A stretch of DNA of 64,000 bases. Origin: G965216695 sp965216695 (GTDB taxonomy: Bacteria; Pseudomonadota; Gammaproteobacteria; Pseudomonadales; Azotimanducaceae). Position 1 is the first letter of the stretch. Every line of letters begins with the position of its first letter. Where the stretch lies: assembly GCA_965216695.1 (NCBI GenBank), contig OZ244212.1, forward strand, positions 3,224,001 through 3,288,000. The letters are read 5' to 3'. Position numbers and translations under genes: made by a program. Shown here piece after piece: positions 24,783 through 32,965 of the stretch. The notes under the pieces are model-generated. The model was not told where the DNA came from, did no database searches, and worked only from the letters and a program-made list of their open reading frames with translations.

Positions 24783-25298
24783 ATGGCACTGATCCATCGA
24801 ATAGCGACGCTGTTCACGGCGGACGTGAACGCGGTGCTCGACCGCCTCGAAGAGCCGGACCTGGTTGTTCAGCAGTCGCTGCGGGACATGGCTGCCGCCC
24901 TTGCCGGCACACGCCGCCGGGTGACGGATCTTGAACGTCAGGTAACAGATATAGACGCGCGAGTGACGGAACTGGACACCCAGTTGGAAGCGCTGGCGAC
25001 CGAGCTGGAGGTGTGTCTCGACGCGGACGACGACCAGCTTGCGCGTAGCGTGATCCGGCGTCAGCTGCAGGCGCAGAGCCTGGCGGGCGCTTTGCGCGGC
25101 CGACGCTCGGTATTGAGCAAGGAACTCGACGAGCTGGAGCACGACATGCACCGGCAAAACGAAGCGCTGGCAGAACTGGAACAGAAGTCGGACGTATTGC
25201 GTAAACCGCTCTGCGTGAGTGGCGCGCAAACGACCGTTGCCGACGACCAGATCGAAGTCGCCCTGCTGAAAGCCAAGAACGCAAGGAGAAAGCAATGA
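24783..25298 (+). CDS. PspA/IM30-family coiled-coil protein
   Basis: 171 residues, almost wholly alpha-helical coiled coil: the start MALIHRIATLFTADVNAVLDRLEEP resembles PspA helix 0/1, and a long heptad region follows. Classical PspA (about 220 residues) is longer, so this is a short member lacking the last helices. PspA proteins line stressed inner membranes and oligomerise into ESCRT-III-like rods. A GAGGAG ribosome site precedes the ATG. Its stop overlaps the next start, forming an operon with a membrane protein and a VWA protein. Confidence 0.8.
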   Translation: MALIHRIATLFTADVNAVLDRLEEPDLVVQQSLRDMAAALAGTRRRVTDLERQVTDIDARVTELDTQLEALATELEVCLDADDDQLARSVIRRQLQAQSLAGALRGRRSVLSKELDELEHDMHRQNEALAELEQKSDVLRKPLCVSGAQTTVADDQIEVALLKAKNARRKQ

Positions 25299-25906
25299 GC
25301 ACGCTCGGTTTCAGGCCTGCGTTTGGCGAGGGCGCAGTTGTTGCGTTCTTGTTTGCGTTGGTGGGTGCGGCGCTTGTGCACGGCGCCGCGGGCATCGGGG
25401 CGCCGCTATCGCTGCGCGTGTGTGTCGTGGCGCTAAGCGGTGCCTACGCACTCTATCTGTTGTCGCGCGCGCCGAGCGCCGTTGGCCGCTGGGTGACGCC
25501 GGTGGTCTGGGTGCTGTTGTTGGCGCTGACCTGGTCGGTGTCGCTCGGCGTGTTCGTCTTCGCGCAGGCGGCGTTCCTATGGCTGGTTCGCACCGTCTAC
25601 TTCCACGATGGACTGATTGCCGCGACTGCGGATGCGGGGCTGTGGGCGCTCGGGTTCTGCTTTGCGCTATGGGCGGCCGGCACCGGCAGCGTGTTTCTTG
25701 CGGTGTGGGCGTTCTTTCTCGTGCAGGCGCTGTTTGTGTGGGTCCCCGCAAGGGTTCCCGGAAGGGTCCCCGGAAGGGTTCGTGGGCGTGTCGCAACGGG
25801 GGTTCCCGATGCCGGCGCGCGGGCTGCCCCCGCAGACGAAACGATTCGATTTGCCGAGGCGCAGCGCAATGCAGATGCGGCGCTGACCCGGCTGGCGGCC
25901 GAATAG
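25295..25906 (+). CDS. Multi-pass membrane protein of the PspA-VWA operon
   Basis: 203 residues, unrecognised family. About five hydrophobic segments fill residues 10-150, for example VVAFLFALVGAALVHGAAGI, then WVLLLALTWSVSLGVFVFA, then ALGFCFALWAAGTGSVFLAV. A cytosolic-type tail begins with a repeated V-P-G-R motif encoded by four near-identical 12-bp units, then an Ala-rich helix. It overlaps the PspA-like gene by four bases (ATGA). It is possibly the membrane anchor or partner of the PspA-like protein. Confidence 0.7.
   Translation: MSTLGFRPAFGEGAVVAFLFALVGAALVHGAAGIGAPLSLRVCVVALSGAYALYLLSRAPSAVGRWVTPVVWVLLLALTWSVSLGVFVFAQAAFLWLVRTVYFHDGLIAATADAGLWALGFCFALWAAGTGSVFLAVWAFFLVQALFVWVPARVPGRVPGRVRGRVATGVPDAGARAAPADETIRFAEAQRNADAALTRLAAE
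25741..25788 (+). repeat. Four tandem 12-bp units inside the membrane-protein gene
   Basis: The units GGTCCCCGCAAG, GGTTCCCGGAAG, GGTCCCCGGAAG and GGTTCGTGGGCG follow without gaps and encode V-P-(A/G)-R, then V-R-G-R. The in-frame repeat can change copy number without shifting the frame. Confidence 0.75.
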
Positions 25907-25947
25907 CGGTCGACAACAACTCAATTCACTTTACTGAAGGAAACGAT

Positions 25948-27180
25948 ATGAAAACCAAACTTTTTGCATTGGCAATGCTCGTGACGACCATCGGCGTGGT
26001 CGCCTTGTATCCCGCAATCGTTAACTCGGCGCTGCCAGTCGGCGGCGGGGATATCGGCGGCGATCCAGCCCTGGTTGACCCTGCCGTGGAACCGATTATT
26101 CCGGCGGAAACACCGAAGGTGGAAGTTGTGTTCGTGCTCGACACCACGTCGTCAATGTCCGGTTTGATCGACACGGCGAAGGAGAAGATCTGGTCGATTG
26201 CGACCAACATGGCGAATGCCCAACCGGCGCCGGAAATCCGGATGGGGCTCGTAGCCTACCGGGATCGCGGTGATGAATACGTTACCCGCGTGCACGATCT
26301 GTCGGAGGATCTGGACTCGATGTACGCGACGTTGATGGACTTTGCTGCGCAAGGAGGTGGCGATACGCCGGAGAGCGTCAACGCGGGTCTGGCAGCGGCC
26401 ATCGACCGCATATCCTGGAGCAGAAATAGCGATGCGTACCAGGTGGTGTTTCTGGTGGGCGACTCACCGCCGAAGGTGTATCAGAACGAAGAGCAGTACC
26501 CTGCGCTGATAGCCCGAGCGACGACGCGTAACTTGATCGTCAATACGATTCGCTGCGGTGAGTCGTCTGCCACCGAAAAGGTGTGGCAGCAGATTGCGTC
26601 GCTGAGTCAGGGTCGCTACTTCTCTGTAGACCAGGGCGGGGGTTCCATCGCGATGACCACACCGTTCGATGCTCGGCTCGCTGAACTGTCGGCTAAATTG
26701 GACGAGACGCGCGTTTTCTACGGAGACGCGAAGGCTAAAGCCGCGGCAGGTAAGAAATTGGCCGCTACCGCCAAGCTGCACGATGAAGCGTCCGACGCGT
26801 CTCGTGCCCGACGGGCAATCTTCAACGCGATGGAGAGTGGCATCGACAATCTCTTCGGCGACGACGATCTGGTGGAGGATGTCGCCTCGGGCGATGTAGC
26901 GCTCAACGAGGTTGCGCCGAGTGCGTTACCCGAACCGATGCAGGCAATGTCTGCACCGGAGCGCGAAGGCTTCGTGCGTGATAAAGCGGAGCAGCGCAAG
27001 AACATTCGCGCTCAGATCGCCGAGATCGCTGCGAAGCGGGACGAGTACGTTTCCGAGCAGTCGCGCGAGCTTGAAGAAGATGCGCTGAAGTCGAGTCTGG
27101 ACTACCAGTTGTTCGACGCAGTGAAAGCGCAAGGTGAACGTAAAGGGCTGCGCTATCGCGCGGACGCACCGAAGCTGTAA
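25948..27180 (+). CDS. Exported VWA-domain protein
   Basis: 410 residues. An N-terminal signal peptide (MKTKLFALAMLVTTIGVVAL) is followed by a short Pro/Gly/Asp-rich linker and a von Willebrand A domain. The metal site VFVLDTTSSMSG (Asp65, Thr67, Ser69) is followed by the downstream Thr in GGGDTPESV and the Asp in VFLVGDSPPK. The C-terminal 150 residues are charged and helical. No LPXTG or lipobox is present. VWA domains bind ligands or remodel partners through Mg2+. It is third in the operon with the PspA-like and membrane proteins. Confidence 0.85.
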   Translation: MKTKLFALAMLVTTIGVVALYPAIVNSALPVGGGDIGGDPALVDPAVEPIIPAETPKVEVVFVLDTTSSMSGLIDTAKEKIWSIATNMANAQPAPEIRMGLVAYRDRGDEYVTRVHDLSEDLDSMYATLMDFAAQGGGDTPESVNAGLAAAIDRISWSRNSDAYQVVFLVGDSPPKVYQNEEQYPALIARATTRNLIVNTIRCGESSATEKVWQQIASLSQGRYFSVDQGGGSIAMTTPFDARLAELSAKLDETRVFYGDAKAKAAAGKKLAATAKLHDEASDASRARRAIFNAMESGIDNLFGDDDLVEDVASGDVALNEVAPSALPEPMQAMSAPEREGFVRDKAEQRKNIRAQIAEIAAKRDEYVSEQSRELEEDALKSSLDYQLFDAVKAQGERKGLRYRADAPKL

Positions 27181-27199
27181 AGCTCAAGCGAATCGGAGG

Positions 27200-27224
27200 C
27201 CGGGCGGCGCAATGCGCTGCCCGG
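27200..27224 (+). terminator. Probable terminator after the VWA operon
   Basis: The arms CCGGGCGGCGC and GCGCTGCCCGG pair over 11 bp with one G-T, around an AAT loop, 20 bases after the VWA stop codon. The following TTGCCATTT is only weakly T-rich, so termination may be partial. Confidence 0.5.
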
Positions 27225-27328
27225 TTGCCATTTCCGAGGGGCCAGTTTCGGTATCGGAACGGAGCCACGTGGCCAGTAACGACCACTGGCTGCACCGTGG
27301 CAGAATGAGGTTCCGGTCGGATTGTGCG

Positions 27329-27508
27329 ATGAAAGCTACCCCAATCACTGCGAACATGGTCAAGGCCCTTCGGGAAGAAACGGGATCTACGCTGATGGAC
27401 TGCAAGCGGGCATTGCAGGATGCAGATGGGGACTACGAGGCGGCCAAGCGATCGCTACTGAAACCTCCCGATGCGCCCGAAGAGCCAGAGCCCGAGCCTG
27501 TCGAATGA
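27329..27508 (+). CDS. Stand-alone EF-Ts N-terminal (UBA/TS-N) domain mini-protein
   Basis: 59 residues. The segment ANMVKALREETGSTLMDC closely matches the start of elongation factor Ts, continuing into KRALQDADGDYEAAKRSL, the three-helix UBA-like fold that contacts EF-Tu. A Pro/Glu tail ends the protein, with none of the EF-Ts core. It could bind EF-Tu without nucleotide exchange, or be a fragment of a tsf copy. Upstream in-frame starts exist (for example 27305) and no clear Shine-Dalgarno is seen. Its stop overlaps the next gene's ATG. Confidence 0.65.
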   Translation: MKATPITANMVKALREETGSTLMDCKRALQDADGDYEAAKRSLLKPPDAPEEPEPEPVE

Positions 27509-28104
27509 CGCCTGATGAGTCATCTGGTGTGGCTGGAGTTTTTCTATCGATAGTCGTCAGCACTGCCATCGCGTCCGCGATGCCGTTCTCCACATCGCAC
27601 GCTTCGTATTCCAGCCCACCGCAGATAATACAGAGTCGCGACTACGAAACCATTCAGGCGATACACTCGCTCTATCTATTGATGCGCGAAATCAACCCCA
27701 GGGGTAGCTTCGTAGACTTTACCGAAACGAGACTTCGAATTTCTGCCGGAGATCGATCATCTGAGGTGACGTTGGAGCAAGACAAAGTCTACATCGGAAA
27801 ACACCAGGCGAATGCGCCGGCGACGGTTAAGCTGTTCGGATCCATCTTCGCGAGTGCAGCCAAGCAGAGATTGAGTGGTGAGCGGTGCACGAACGCGCTC
27901 TATCGGGACTGGTCCAATAGAAGCTATACGAGAGTAGTTGAAGTGTACATATTGTGCGCGGGAACGGTCCTGTATGTTCGCTCCTCGGATAACGGGCCAG
28001 CGAACGAGGAGCGTCACTATAGCTTTGATGCCGTCCCGAGAGCATTGGCTGGCGTGCCACCATACCTCTTGCAACGGGGCGACCCGGGCTTTGGAATTCA
28101 ATAG
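27505..28104 (+). CDS. Hypothetical exported protein
   Basis: 199 residues, not recognised. The N-terminus GVAGVFLSIVVSTAIASA reads as a signal peptide. The mature part holds two cysteines (in GERCTNALY and VYILCAGTV) that could form a disulfide, and alternating beta-like segments. It overlaps the UBA-like gene by four bases (ATGA), so the two may be translated together even though their predicted locations differ. GC content drops from here on, suggesting acquired DNA. Confidence 0.55.
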   Translation: MTPDESSGVAGVFLSIVVSTAIASAMPFSTSHASYSSPPQIIQSRDYETIQAIHSLYLLMREINPRGSFVDFTETRLRISAGDRSSEVTLEQDKVYIGKHQANAPATVKLFGSIFASAAKQRLSGERCTNALYRDWSNRSYTRVVEVYILCAGTVLYVRSSDNGPANEERHYSFDAVPRALAGVPPYLLQRGDPGFGIQ

Positions 28105-28165
28105 CTGTAAAACCTTCGCATCCCGACCAGGCTCGGACGATTGAAAATCTTAGTGGTATGTAAAG

Positions 28166-28717
28166 ATGGAGACACAAGCAACGGTGGAGCTGCACGAATA
28201 AAATCCAGAGTGGGTTCGAGAGTTTGAAGACGTTGGAGATTCGCTCCGATCGGTGTTGTCTGAGTCAGCCGTGCGGATTGACCACATTGGATCGACGTCA
28301 ATCGCAGGATTATCAGCGAAGCCCATAAAAGACGTCCAAGTGTCGGTGATTTCGCTTGAACCAGTGGATGGGTACAAAAGTAGGCTAGAGTCCCTCGGAT
28401 ATGATAGGTGGAGGGACAATCCCGAGAAAACGAAACGCTACTTCCGCGAGCGGCCGGGTGGGCGACGAACTCACATTCATGTGCGGAAACTCGGAAGCTG
28501 GCATGAGCAATACGCACTGTTGTTTCGCGACTACGTACGGGTCCATCCGGACGCGCGGAATCGATACGAATAGGTCAAACGCGAGTTGGCCATTTGATTC
28601 CGATATGATCGACACGCGTACGCGGATGCAAAAGCACCGATCTTCTGGGAGATCATGCTGAGGGCGGATCGATGGGCCGCAAGCACAGGTTGGGAGCCAG
28701 GCCCAACAGATCGATAA
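28166..28717 (+). pseudogene. GrpB-family (nucleotidyltransferase-like) protein, decayed
   Basis: One continuous frame runs from ATG 28166 to TAA 28715 and matches the UPF0157/GrpB family, for example IDHIGSTSIAGLSAKPIKD (the nucleotidyltransferase G-S core) and FRERPGGRRTHIHV. The C-terminal WEIMLRADRWAASTGWEPGP also fits. It is broken by three premature stops: TAA at 28199, TAG at 28571 and TGA at 28595. No frameshift is needed to recover the family sequence, so decay has so far been by substitution. The longest open piece (28253-28573) is probably not functional. Confidence 0.8.
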
Positions 28718-28789
28718 GTGTGTGGCCGCGTTTGGTTTGTACAGCCGGTTGGATGGCGCTGCCGTTGGTCGAACTCTTCGAGTAGAACA

Positions 28790-29160
28790 TGTGTCATGGA
28801 TCCTCGCGGTCCAACAATTCGCGCCGTGCTGTTCGATGCAGACCGCGTCATACAGCGGACGGCGCCAGGCTGGTTGGCCTAGATAGAACGACTCTGCGGT
28901 GTTCCGGCGAACGTAGAGAAATTCGTTCAGGACGTTTTCGAAGCAGAAGAGCCATGTCTCTTTGGCGAAGCTGATTTCGTTCTTTGAGCGTTCGATGGAA
29001 GCGCTTGCAGATGCCATTGATCTGCGGGCTGGAGGCCTTGGTTTGCGTGTGCTCAATCTGGTTGACTGCCAGATACGTTAAGAGTCGTGATCGAGTACGT
29101 ATCCATATCCCGAACCGAAGCATCGATGTTCTACGTTCTGATGACGAACCGTTACATCGG
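28790..29160 (-). pseudogene. IS481-like transposase remnant
   Basis: On the minus strand the segment YLAVNQIEHTQTKASSPQ continues as INGICKRFHRTLK, the conserved catalytic-core end of IS481-type DDE transposases. A second frame upstream (QNVEHRCFG) matches the preceding DRGTEYC-type motif, so at least one frameshift separates the parts. No terminal inverted repeats or target duplication could be found. The exact ends are approximate. It lies directly after the GrpB pseudogene. Confidence 0.65.
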
Positions 29161-29222
29161 CGAGCGGCCATGGATGCCGAAAATGTGGGAGCGTGGCAAC
29201 CTCTCAAAGAGTGACCCCGCAA

Positions 29223-29431
29223 AGTTTCTGTCGCGTTAAGGGCGAACGCAAAGCTCGTGACCTCGGCCGATCGAGGGGCGATACGAGATCTCTCTCAAAT
29301 CCACTAGGTGTTTCGGTTTCTTGCACCGAGCATCCACGTTCTCTGCGGTAGCTACAGCTAATCAACCAACAGGGGTCAGTTTGCTAACGGCCCACTAACG
29401 GACGATATATCTCCCTTGTTAAACTTGTGAA
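29223..29431. other. Non-coding interval after the IS remnant
   Basis: About 210 bp with no convincing gene, RNA or repeat beyond two CTAACGG copies near 29383-29396. Lower GC than the flanking chromosome. The next gene starts without a visible ribosome-binding site. Confidence 0.5.
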
Positions 29432-29965
29432 ATGAGTACGCCACCACTAGATATTCCAACCTTGGTAACGGAACGTTTGAAACTTGAACCGTTGTCAATG
29501 GAACATTCAGAGGGCATGTTCCAGACATGGCGAAATGGGCAGGTACAGAAGTACTCTGGTAGGGCCGTAGACGAAAACGGAGCGGAGATTGACCTCCCAG
29601 CCAAGTCTAAGTCCGAGAGTGATCGACTTATCTCATTCTGGCTCAAAGCAGCGACCGATGGATGGGGTTTCCGTTGGGCACTACTGTTAGTCGAAGACGA
29701 CACCTTCATAGGCCATATCGGGTTCAACTCACTTTCAGCTTGCTCTGAAATCGCCTACCACATGATTCCCCCGTACTGGGGTAAAGGTTTCATGACTGAA
29801 GCGGCAGAAGCTGCGATTTCGTGGCGACGAGACGGCGGTGCAGTCGAGATTGAAGCATTTATTGAGCCGGAAAATACCTCTTCTATTGCGCTAGCCGCTA
29901 GATTGGGTATGCAAGCAACGGATCAGTTCTCAGAAGGTGCTCGCCGGTACCGAATGTCTCTTTAG
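29432..29965 (+). CDS. GNAT-family (RimJ/RimL-type) N-acetyltransferase
   Basis: 177 residues. It begins TLVTERLKLEPLSMEHSEGM, the usual opening of RimJ/RimL-type acetyltransferases, and has the acetyl-CoA loop region MIPPYWGKGFMTEAAEAAISW followed by VEIEAFIEPENTSSIALAARLGM. Such enzymes acetylate ribosomal protein termini, amino acids or antibiotics; the substrate is unknown. No Shine-Dalgarno precedes the ATG, so translation may be leaderless or weak. It lies in the low-GC accessory segment. Confidence 0.85.
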   Translation: MSTPPLDIPTLVTERLKLEPLSMEHSEGMFQTWRNGQVQKYSGRAVDENGAEIDLPAKSKSESDRLISFWLKAATDGWGFRWALLLVEDDTFIGHIGFNSLSACSEIAYHMIPPYWGKGFMTEAAEAAISWRRDGGAVEIEAFIEPENTSSIALAARLGMQATDQFSEGARRYRMSL

Positions 29966-30076
29966 GGTCTTCGACTAGAATCTTTCGCGCAGCTCCGATG
30001 AGCGGCGGCTTTCTCGTTAGCAGCCATTCGAAACTGCACCTCAACCGGCTCTAGGCGGCCATGACCTGCCGTTCAG

Positions 30077-30523
30077 CTATCTCTCGGCATAAGCTGCCAG
30101 GAGTTTCGGATAATCATCCGCTGTCGGAAATTTCTCAAAGCTGTGAGTGGCCCCTGTGACCGCCCACGGCAACATTTCGTCGGTATAGGCTTCAATAAAC
30201 GGTTGAAACGCATTGGCATCGTCCATCATTGTTGCCCGGACGTTGACGAAATCGCCCGCGTCTTCAGGACGTGTAAATAACCAACTCTTACAGTGAGGAC
30301 AGAAGTAGTGCTTGGTTTCGGCTCGCAGGCCGCCTAATACGGGTTCTCCAGCAGTTACCTCGAAAGCTGCATACGGATAAAGCTCAGACAATGAGTAAGC
30401 GCTTGCGGTCATACGTTGGCAGCCCGTGCAATGGCACGCCATAGTAATCAGTGGCTCCTGGCTTGTTTCGAATCGAATCTTGCCGCAGCGACACTGGCCG
30501 GTCCTGTGAATTTCCATCCTCAT
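30077..30523 (-). CDS. GFA-family (glutathione-dependent formaldehyde-activating type) zinc protein
   Basis: 148 residues. The zinc ligands are visible as CRCGKIRF, CHCTGC and CPHCKSW, in the order expected for the GFA/CENP-V fold. Most GFA proteins have no proven substrate; formaldehyde-glutathione condensation is the founding claim. A second, different member is at 33611-34003. It is divergent from the GST gene at 30704. Confidence 0.85.
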   Translation of the reverse strand: MRMEIHRTGQCRCGKIRFETSQEPLITMACHCTGCQRMTASAYSLSELYPYAAFEVTAGEPVLGGLRAETKHYFCPHCKSWLFTRPEDAGDFVNVRATMMDDANAFQPFIEAYTDEMLPWAVTGATHSFEKFPTADDYPKLLAAYAER

Positions 30524-30703
30524 CCTCCATCGCCTTGGGATTTTCGATTATTGCACGTAGTGAGTTATGCAGGTACGTCAGTACCTATGGCCGGAGCGGG
30601 TCGTCCAGAGTCTATCGGTTTCGCCCTGCGAGCGGCGGTTCTCTCAGGAACGGCCACTCAGAGACGAGTCTACGATGAACATCGCGATATTGAGGCGGAA
30701 GCA

Positions 30704-31309
30704 ATGCTAAAGATTTTCCACGTTCCGGGTGCTCGTTCTGTTCGACCCATATGGCTCTGCTATGAACTTGGTCTTCGGGTCGATGTTGAGAAAATTGACT
30801 TCTCTCCCATGTATCGCGATTCGGAGGAGTGGCGCGCTATCAGCCCGACAGGAAAGGTGCCCGCGATGGTCGATGGTGATCTCCGAATGTTTGAATCTGG
30901 GGCAATGGTCGACTATTTACTCGAACGCTATGGCAACGGGCGCTTGTACCCAAAACCAGGCACAACAGAGAGTGCAGCGTATCGCCAGTGGTGCTGGTTT
31001 TCGGAATCAACGTTGATCCGCCCGCTGGGTTTACATCGGGTGCTGCGCGCTCGTAAGGAACCGATAGACGATCTTGTCGATGAGGTCGAGCGCAAATTCC
31101 GAGATTCATTGAACGCGGTAGAAGCCGAGTTAGATGGCAAGGAATTTATTCTAGGCGCAGACTTTAGCGCAGCTGACATCATGATGGGCTATTCGTTAGC
31201 CTTGATTGAACGTCTGCTCGGAGATGACAACCCAAATCTTCACGACTACCTTGATCGATTAAAGGCGCGAGAAGCGTACCAGCGTGTTGCGAACCTTGCG
31301 GCTACCTGA
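30704..31309 (+). CDS. Glutathione S-transferase family protein
   Basis: 201 residues. The thioredoxin-like N-terminal domain has the active-site region GARSVRPIWLCYELGL, the cis-Pro motif TGKVPAMVD and the glutathione-binding MFESGAMVDYLLERYG. The helical C-terminal domain has FSAADIMMGYSLALIERL. It probably conjugates or reduces electrophiles in the cytosol. The ATG at 30704 gives the family length and has GAGG upstream; longer in-frame extensions lack similarity. Confidence 0.88.
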   Translation: MLKIFHVPGARSVRPIWLCYELGLRVDVEKIDFSPMYRDSEEWRAISPTGKVPAMVDGDLRMFESGAMVDYLLERYGNGRLYPKPGTTESAAYRQWCWFSESTLIRPLGLHRVLRARKEPIDDLVDEVERKFRDSLNAVEAELDGKEFILGADFSAADIMMGYSLALIERLLGDDNPNLHDYLDRLKAREAYQRVANLAAT

Positions 31310-31477
31310 AGTCAGCTTGGGGTCGATAGCGAATTTTTTCAGACCACACGTACGAACACCCGCTTTGGAGAACGTCAGACGCTGTCTGTACGATAGATAC
31401 AGACCATTACGCCTAGTGAACCCAGCCCCTCGATCGTCACAACGGGCCTCGATAGTCTGCGGGTTGAGGGCGCGCGC

Positions 31478-31846
31478 CTAGCCCTTCATCGCCCGCATGT
31501 ACGTATCCATATCGAAGTAGTCGCGCCACTCCCTTATCTTTCCGTCTTGCATCTCGAACACGCCGACGCAGGGCAGGTCGACATTTCCGTTCGTGGTTCG
31601 CGTGCGATCGAGGCGTTCGCAGAACACGATGTCTCCTGATTCCACGATGTGGTGGATGTCCCACTGCGTTTCGGTCCACGTCGCGAGAAAACCACGGATG
31701 AAGTCCTCTATCGCCGCTTTGCCGCGCACCGGCTGGGCCGGCATGTTGTAGTAACAACCGTCGTCCGTGAAGAAGTTCGCGAGTTCGGCCGCATCCAGGC
31801 CGCTCCAGCGCTCGATGAAATCTTTGATGATGTCGGCATTGCTCAT
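31478..31846 (-). CDS. Limonene-epoxide-hydrolase-like / SnoaL-fold protein
   Basis: 122 residues of the NTF2-like cone fold. The pattern CERLDRT (Arg-x-Asp) and WRDYFDMDTYM (second Asp) matches the Arg-Asp-Asp arrangement of limonene-1,2-epoxide hydrolases, suggesting a real hydrolase and not just a binding protein. The substrate is unknown. It follows the globin-like gene on the same strand after 13 bp, so the two are probably in one operon. Confidence 0.75.
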   Translation of the reverse strand: MSNADIIKDFIERWSGLDAAELANFFTDDGCYYNMPAQPVRGKAAIEDFIRGFLATWTETQWDIHHIVESGDIVFCERLDRTRTTNGNVDLPCVGVFEMQDGKIREWRDYFDMDTYMRAMKG

Positions 31847-31859
31847 GAGCTCTCCTCGA

Positions 31860-32273
31860 TTATTGGTCTAACGCAGTGACTTCGCGGTCCACCACGTGCA
31901 GTATCGCTGCGACTTCCGTGTTCCACGCGTTGTTCATCTCCGCAGTCCACGCATCTGCTAGCGCCGCCTCTACCGCGTCGCGCATCGCCTGCATCAGGGG
32001 CGCGTACATCTCGGCGTACACGCTGTACGCGCGGATGTGATTGTCGACTTCCCAGCGCAAGTACGCGTCGTCGTCGGCCACGGGTCCGGCGAGCAGCATG
32101 GTGACGATCGCCTCGACCATGCGCCCGCGCATGTGCTCGTCGGAATGGCCCATTACATCAAGGGCGTCGGGGCACAGATCGAAGAAACGGCGGAACACGT
32201 CTTCCGTGATGTCGCCGGCCAGTTCGGCGCAGAGCTCAAGTGTGTGCGTGATTACATCTGTGTTAGCGGTCAT
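31860..32273 (-). CDS. Globin-like protein
   Basis: 137 residues, all helical. The C-terminal pattern NHIRAYSVYAEMYAPLMQ, then DAWTAEMNNAWNTEVAAI, resembles the F-to-H helices of single-domain bacterial globins, with His in NHIRAY as the likely proximal heme ligand. The N-terminal FFDLCPDALDVM fits helices B-C. Assignment rests on pattern only. The start overlaps the stop of the DUF1287 gene (ATGA). Confidence 0.6.
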   Translation of the reverse strand: MTANTDVITHTLELCAELAGDITEDVFRRFFDLCPDALDVMGHSDEHMRGRMVEAIVTMLLAGPVADDDAYLRWEVDNHIRAYSVYAEMYAPLMQAMRDAVEAALADAWTAEMNNAWNTEVAAILHVVDREVTALDQ

Positions 32274-32926
32274 GGTTGATACCGGTAGTGGCCGACGATC
32301 GGGTGAGCGAACAGAACGTCTTCCTCTTCAGGTCCCCGCCCGATGTTGTGAATGACCGTGGGACGCTTCGTCCCGGCTGCGTATTGTTGGCTAACCACGC
32401 CTATGTGCGCGATCGTGCCGTTCAACCGCCACGTAACGATGTCGCCGGGGCGATAGTCGGATGGCTCGGTCGTGCGCGCCACGTTTTGCCCGTGGCGTTC
32501 GAAAAACGTTTCCAGGTTGGGCACGCGGCGGTGATCAATGTTCGCATCGGGTTCGGTCAGGCCCCAGATCTGCGGATAGGCGTCGAAGGCGCGCGACATA
32601 TCCTCGTGCACAAGTTGTTGCAGGTCTACGCCGATTTCCCTGTAGGCGCGGATTACGAGATCGGTGCACACACCAACGTTGTCCGGCACGTCGCCCATAG
32701 GGTAGTCGATGATCCGATACTGGCCGTCGTAGCGCACTGGAATCAGCGTGCGCGCCAGCGCTGCGGCTACCAGCGCGTTCGTGCTGTCTACCGTCGGTTG
32801 GGCGTCGGGCCGCGCGGCGCCAACAAAACCTACGCCCGCCGCAAGTGTTGCAAACAGTAGCACCATTGGTTTGAAGCGTAGGGCGTTGCGTCTGCGCGAA
32901 CGTATTCTATGGCGGGCCCGAATCAT
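32270..32926 (-). CDS. DUF1287-family exported protein
   Basis: About 218 residues. A basic N-terminus and hydrophobic stretch (MVLLFATLAAGVGFVGAA) form a signal peptide. The body has the DUF1287 features PVRYDGQYRIIDYPMGDVP, GVCTDLVIRAYREIG, DYRPGDIVTWRLNG and IAHIGVV, resembling an NlpC/P60-like Cys/His arrangement (Cys in GVCTD, His in AHIGVV). A cell-wall amidase-like role is possible but unproven. The start at 32926 is chosen for its positively charged n-region. It is divergent from the HAD gene with 39 bp between. Confidence 0.8.
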   Translation of the reverse strand: MIRARHRIRSRRRNALRFKPMVLLFATLAAGVGFVGAARPDAQPTVDSTNALVAAALARTLIPVRYDGQYRIIDYPMGDVPDNVGVCTDLVIRAYREIGVDLQQLVHEDMSRAFDAYPQIWGLTEPDANIDHRRVPNLETFFERHGQNVARTTEPSDYRPGDIVTWRLNGTIAHIGVVSQQYAAGTKRPTVIHNIGRGPEEEDVLFAHPIVGHYRYQP

Positions 32927-32965
32927 GCCCGCCATGCTACCATGCGCCGCTTTTCCGGAGCGGCC

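Noticed and set aside
25948..27180. Sortase target or LPXTG anchor on the VWA protein
   Set aside because: The C-terminus ends in charged residues without LPXTG or a hydrophobic segment, and no sortase gene is in the window.
28848..29222. An intact small gene on the minus strand at the IS scar
   Set aside because: Only part of the frame matches a transposase; the rest is out of frame, so it is a remnant.
29340..30070. Integron-type attC recombination sites around the small cassette genes
   Set aside because: CTAACGG and GTTAG pieces occur, but no paired R and L boxes with the right spacing were seen.
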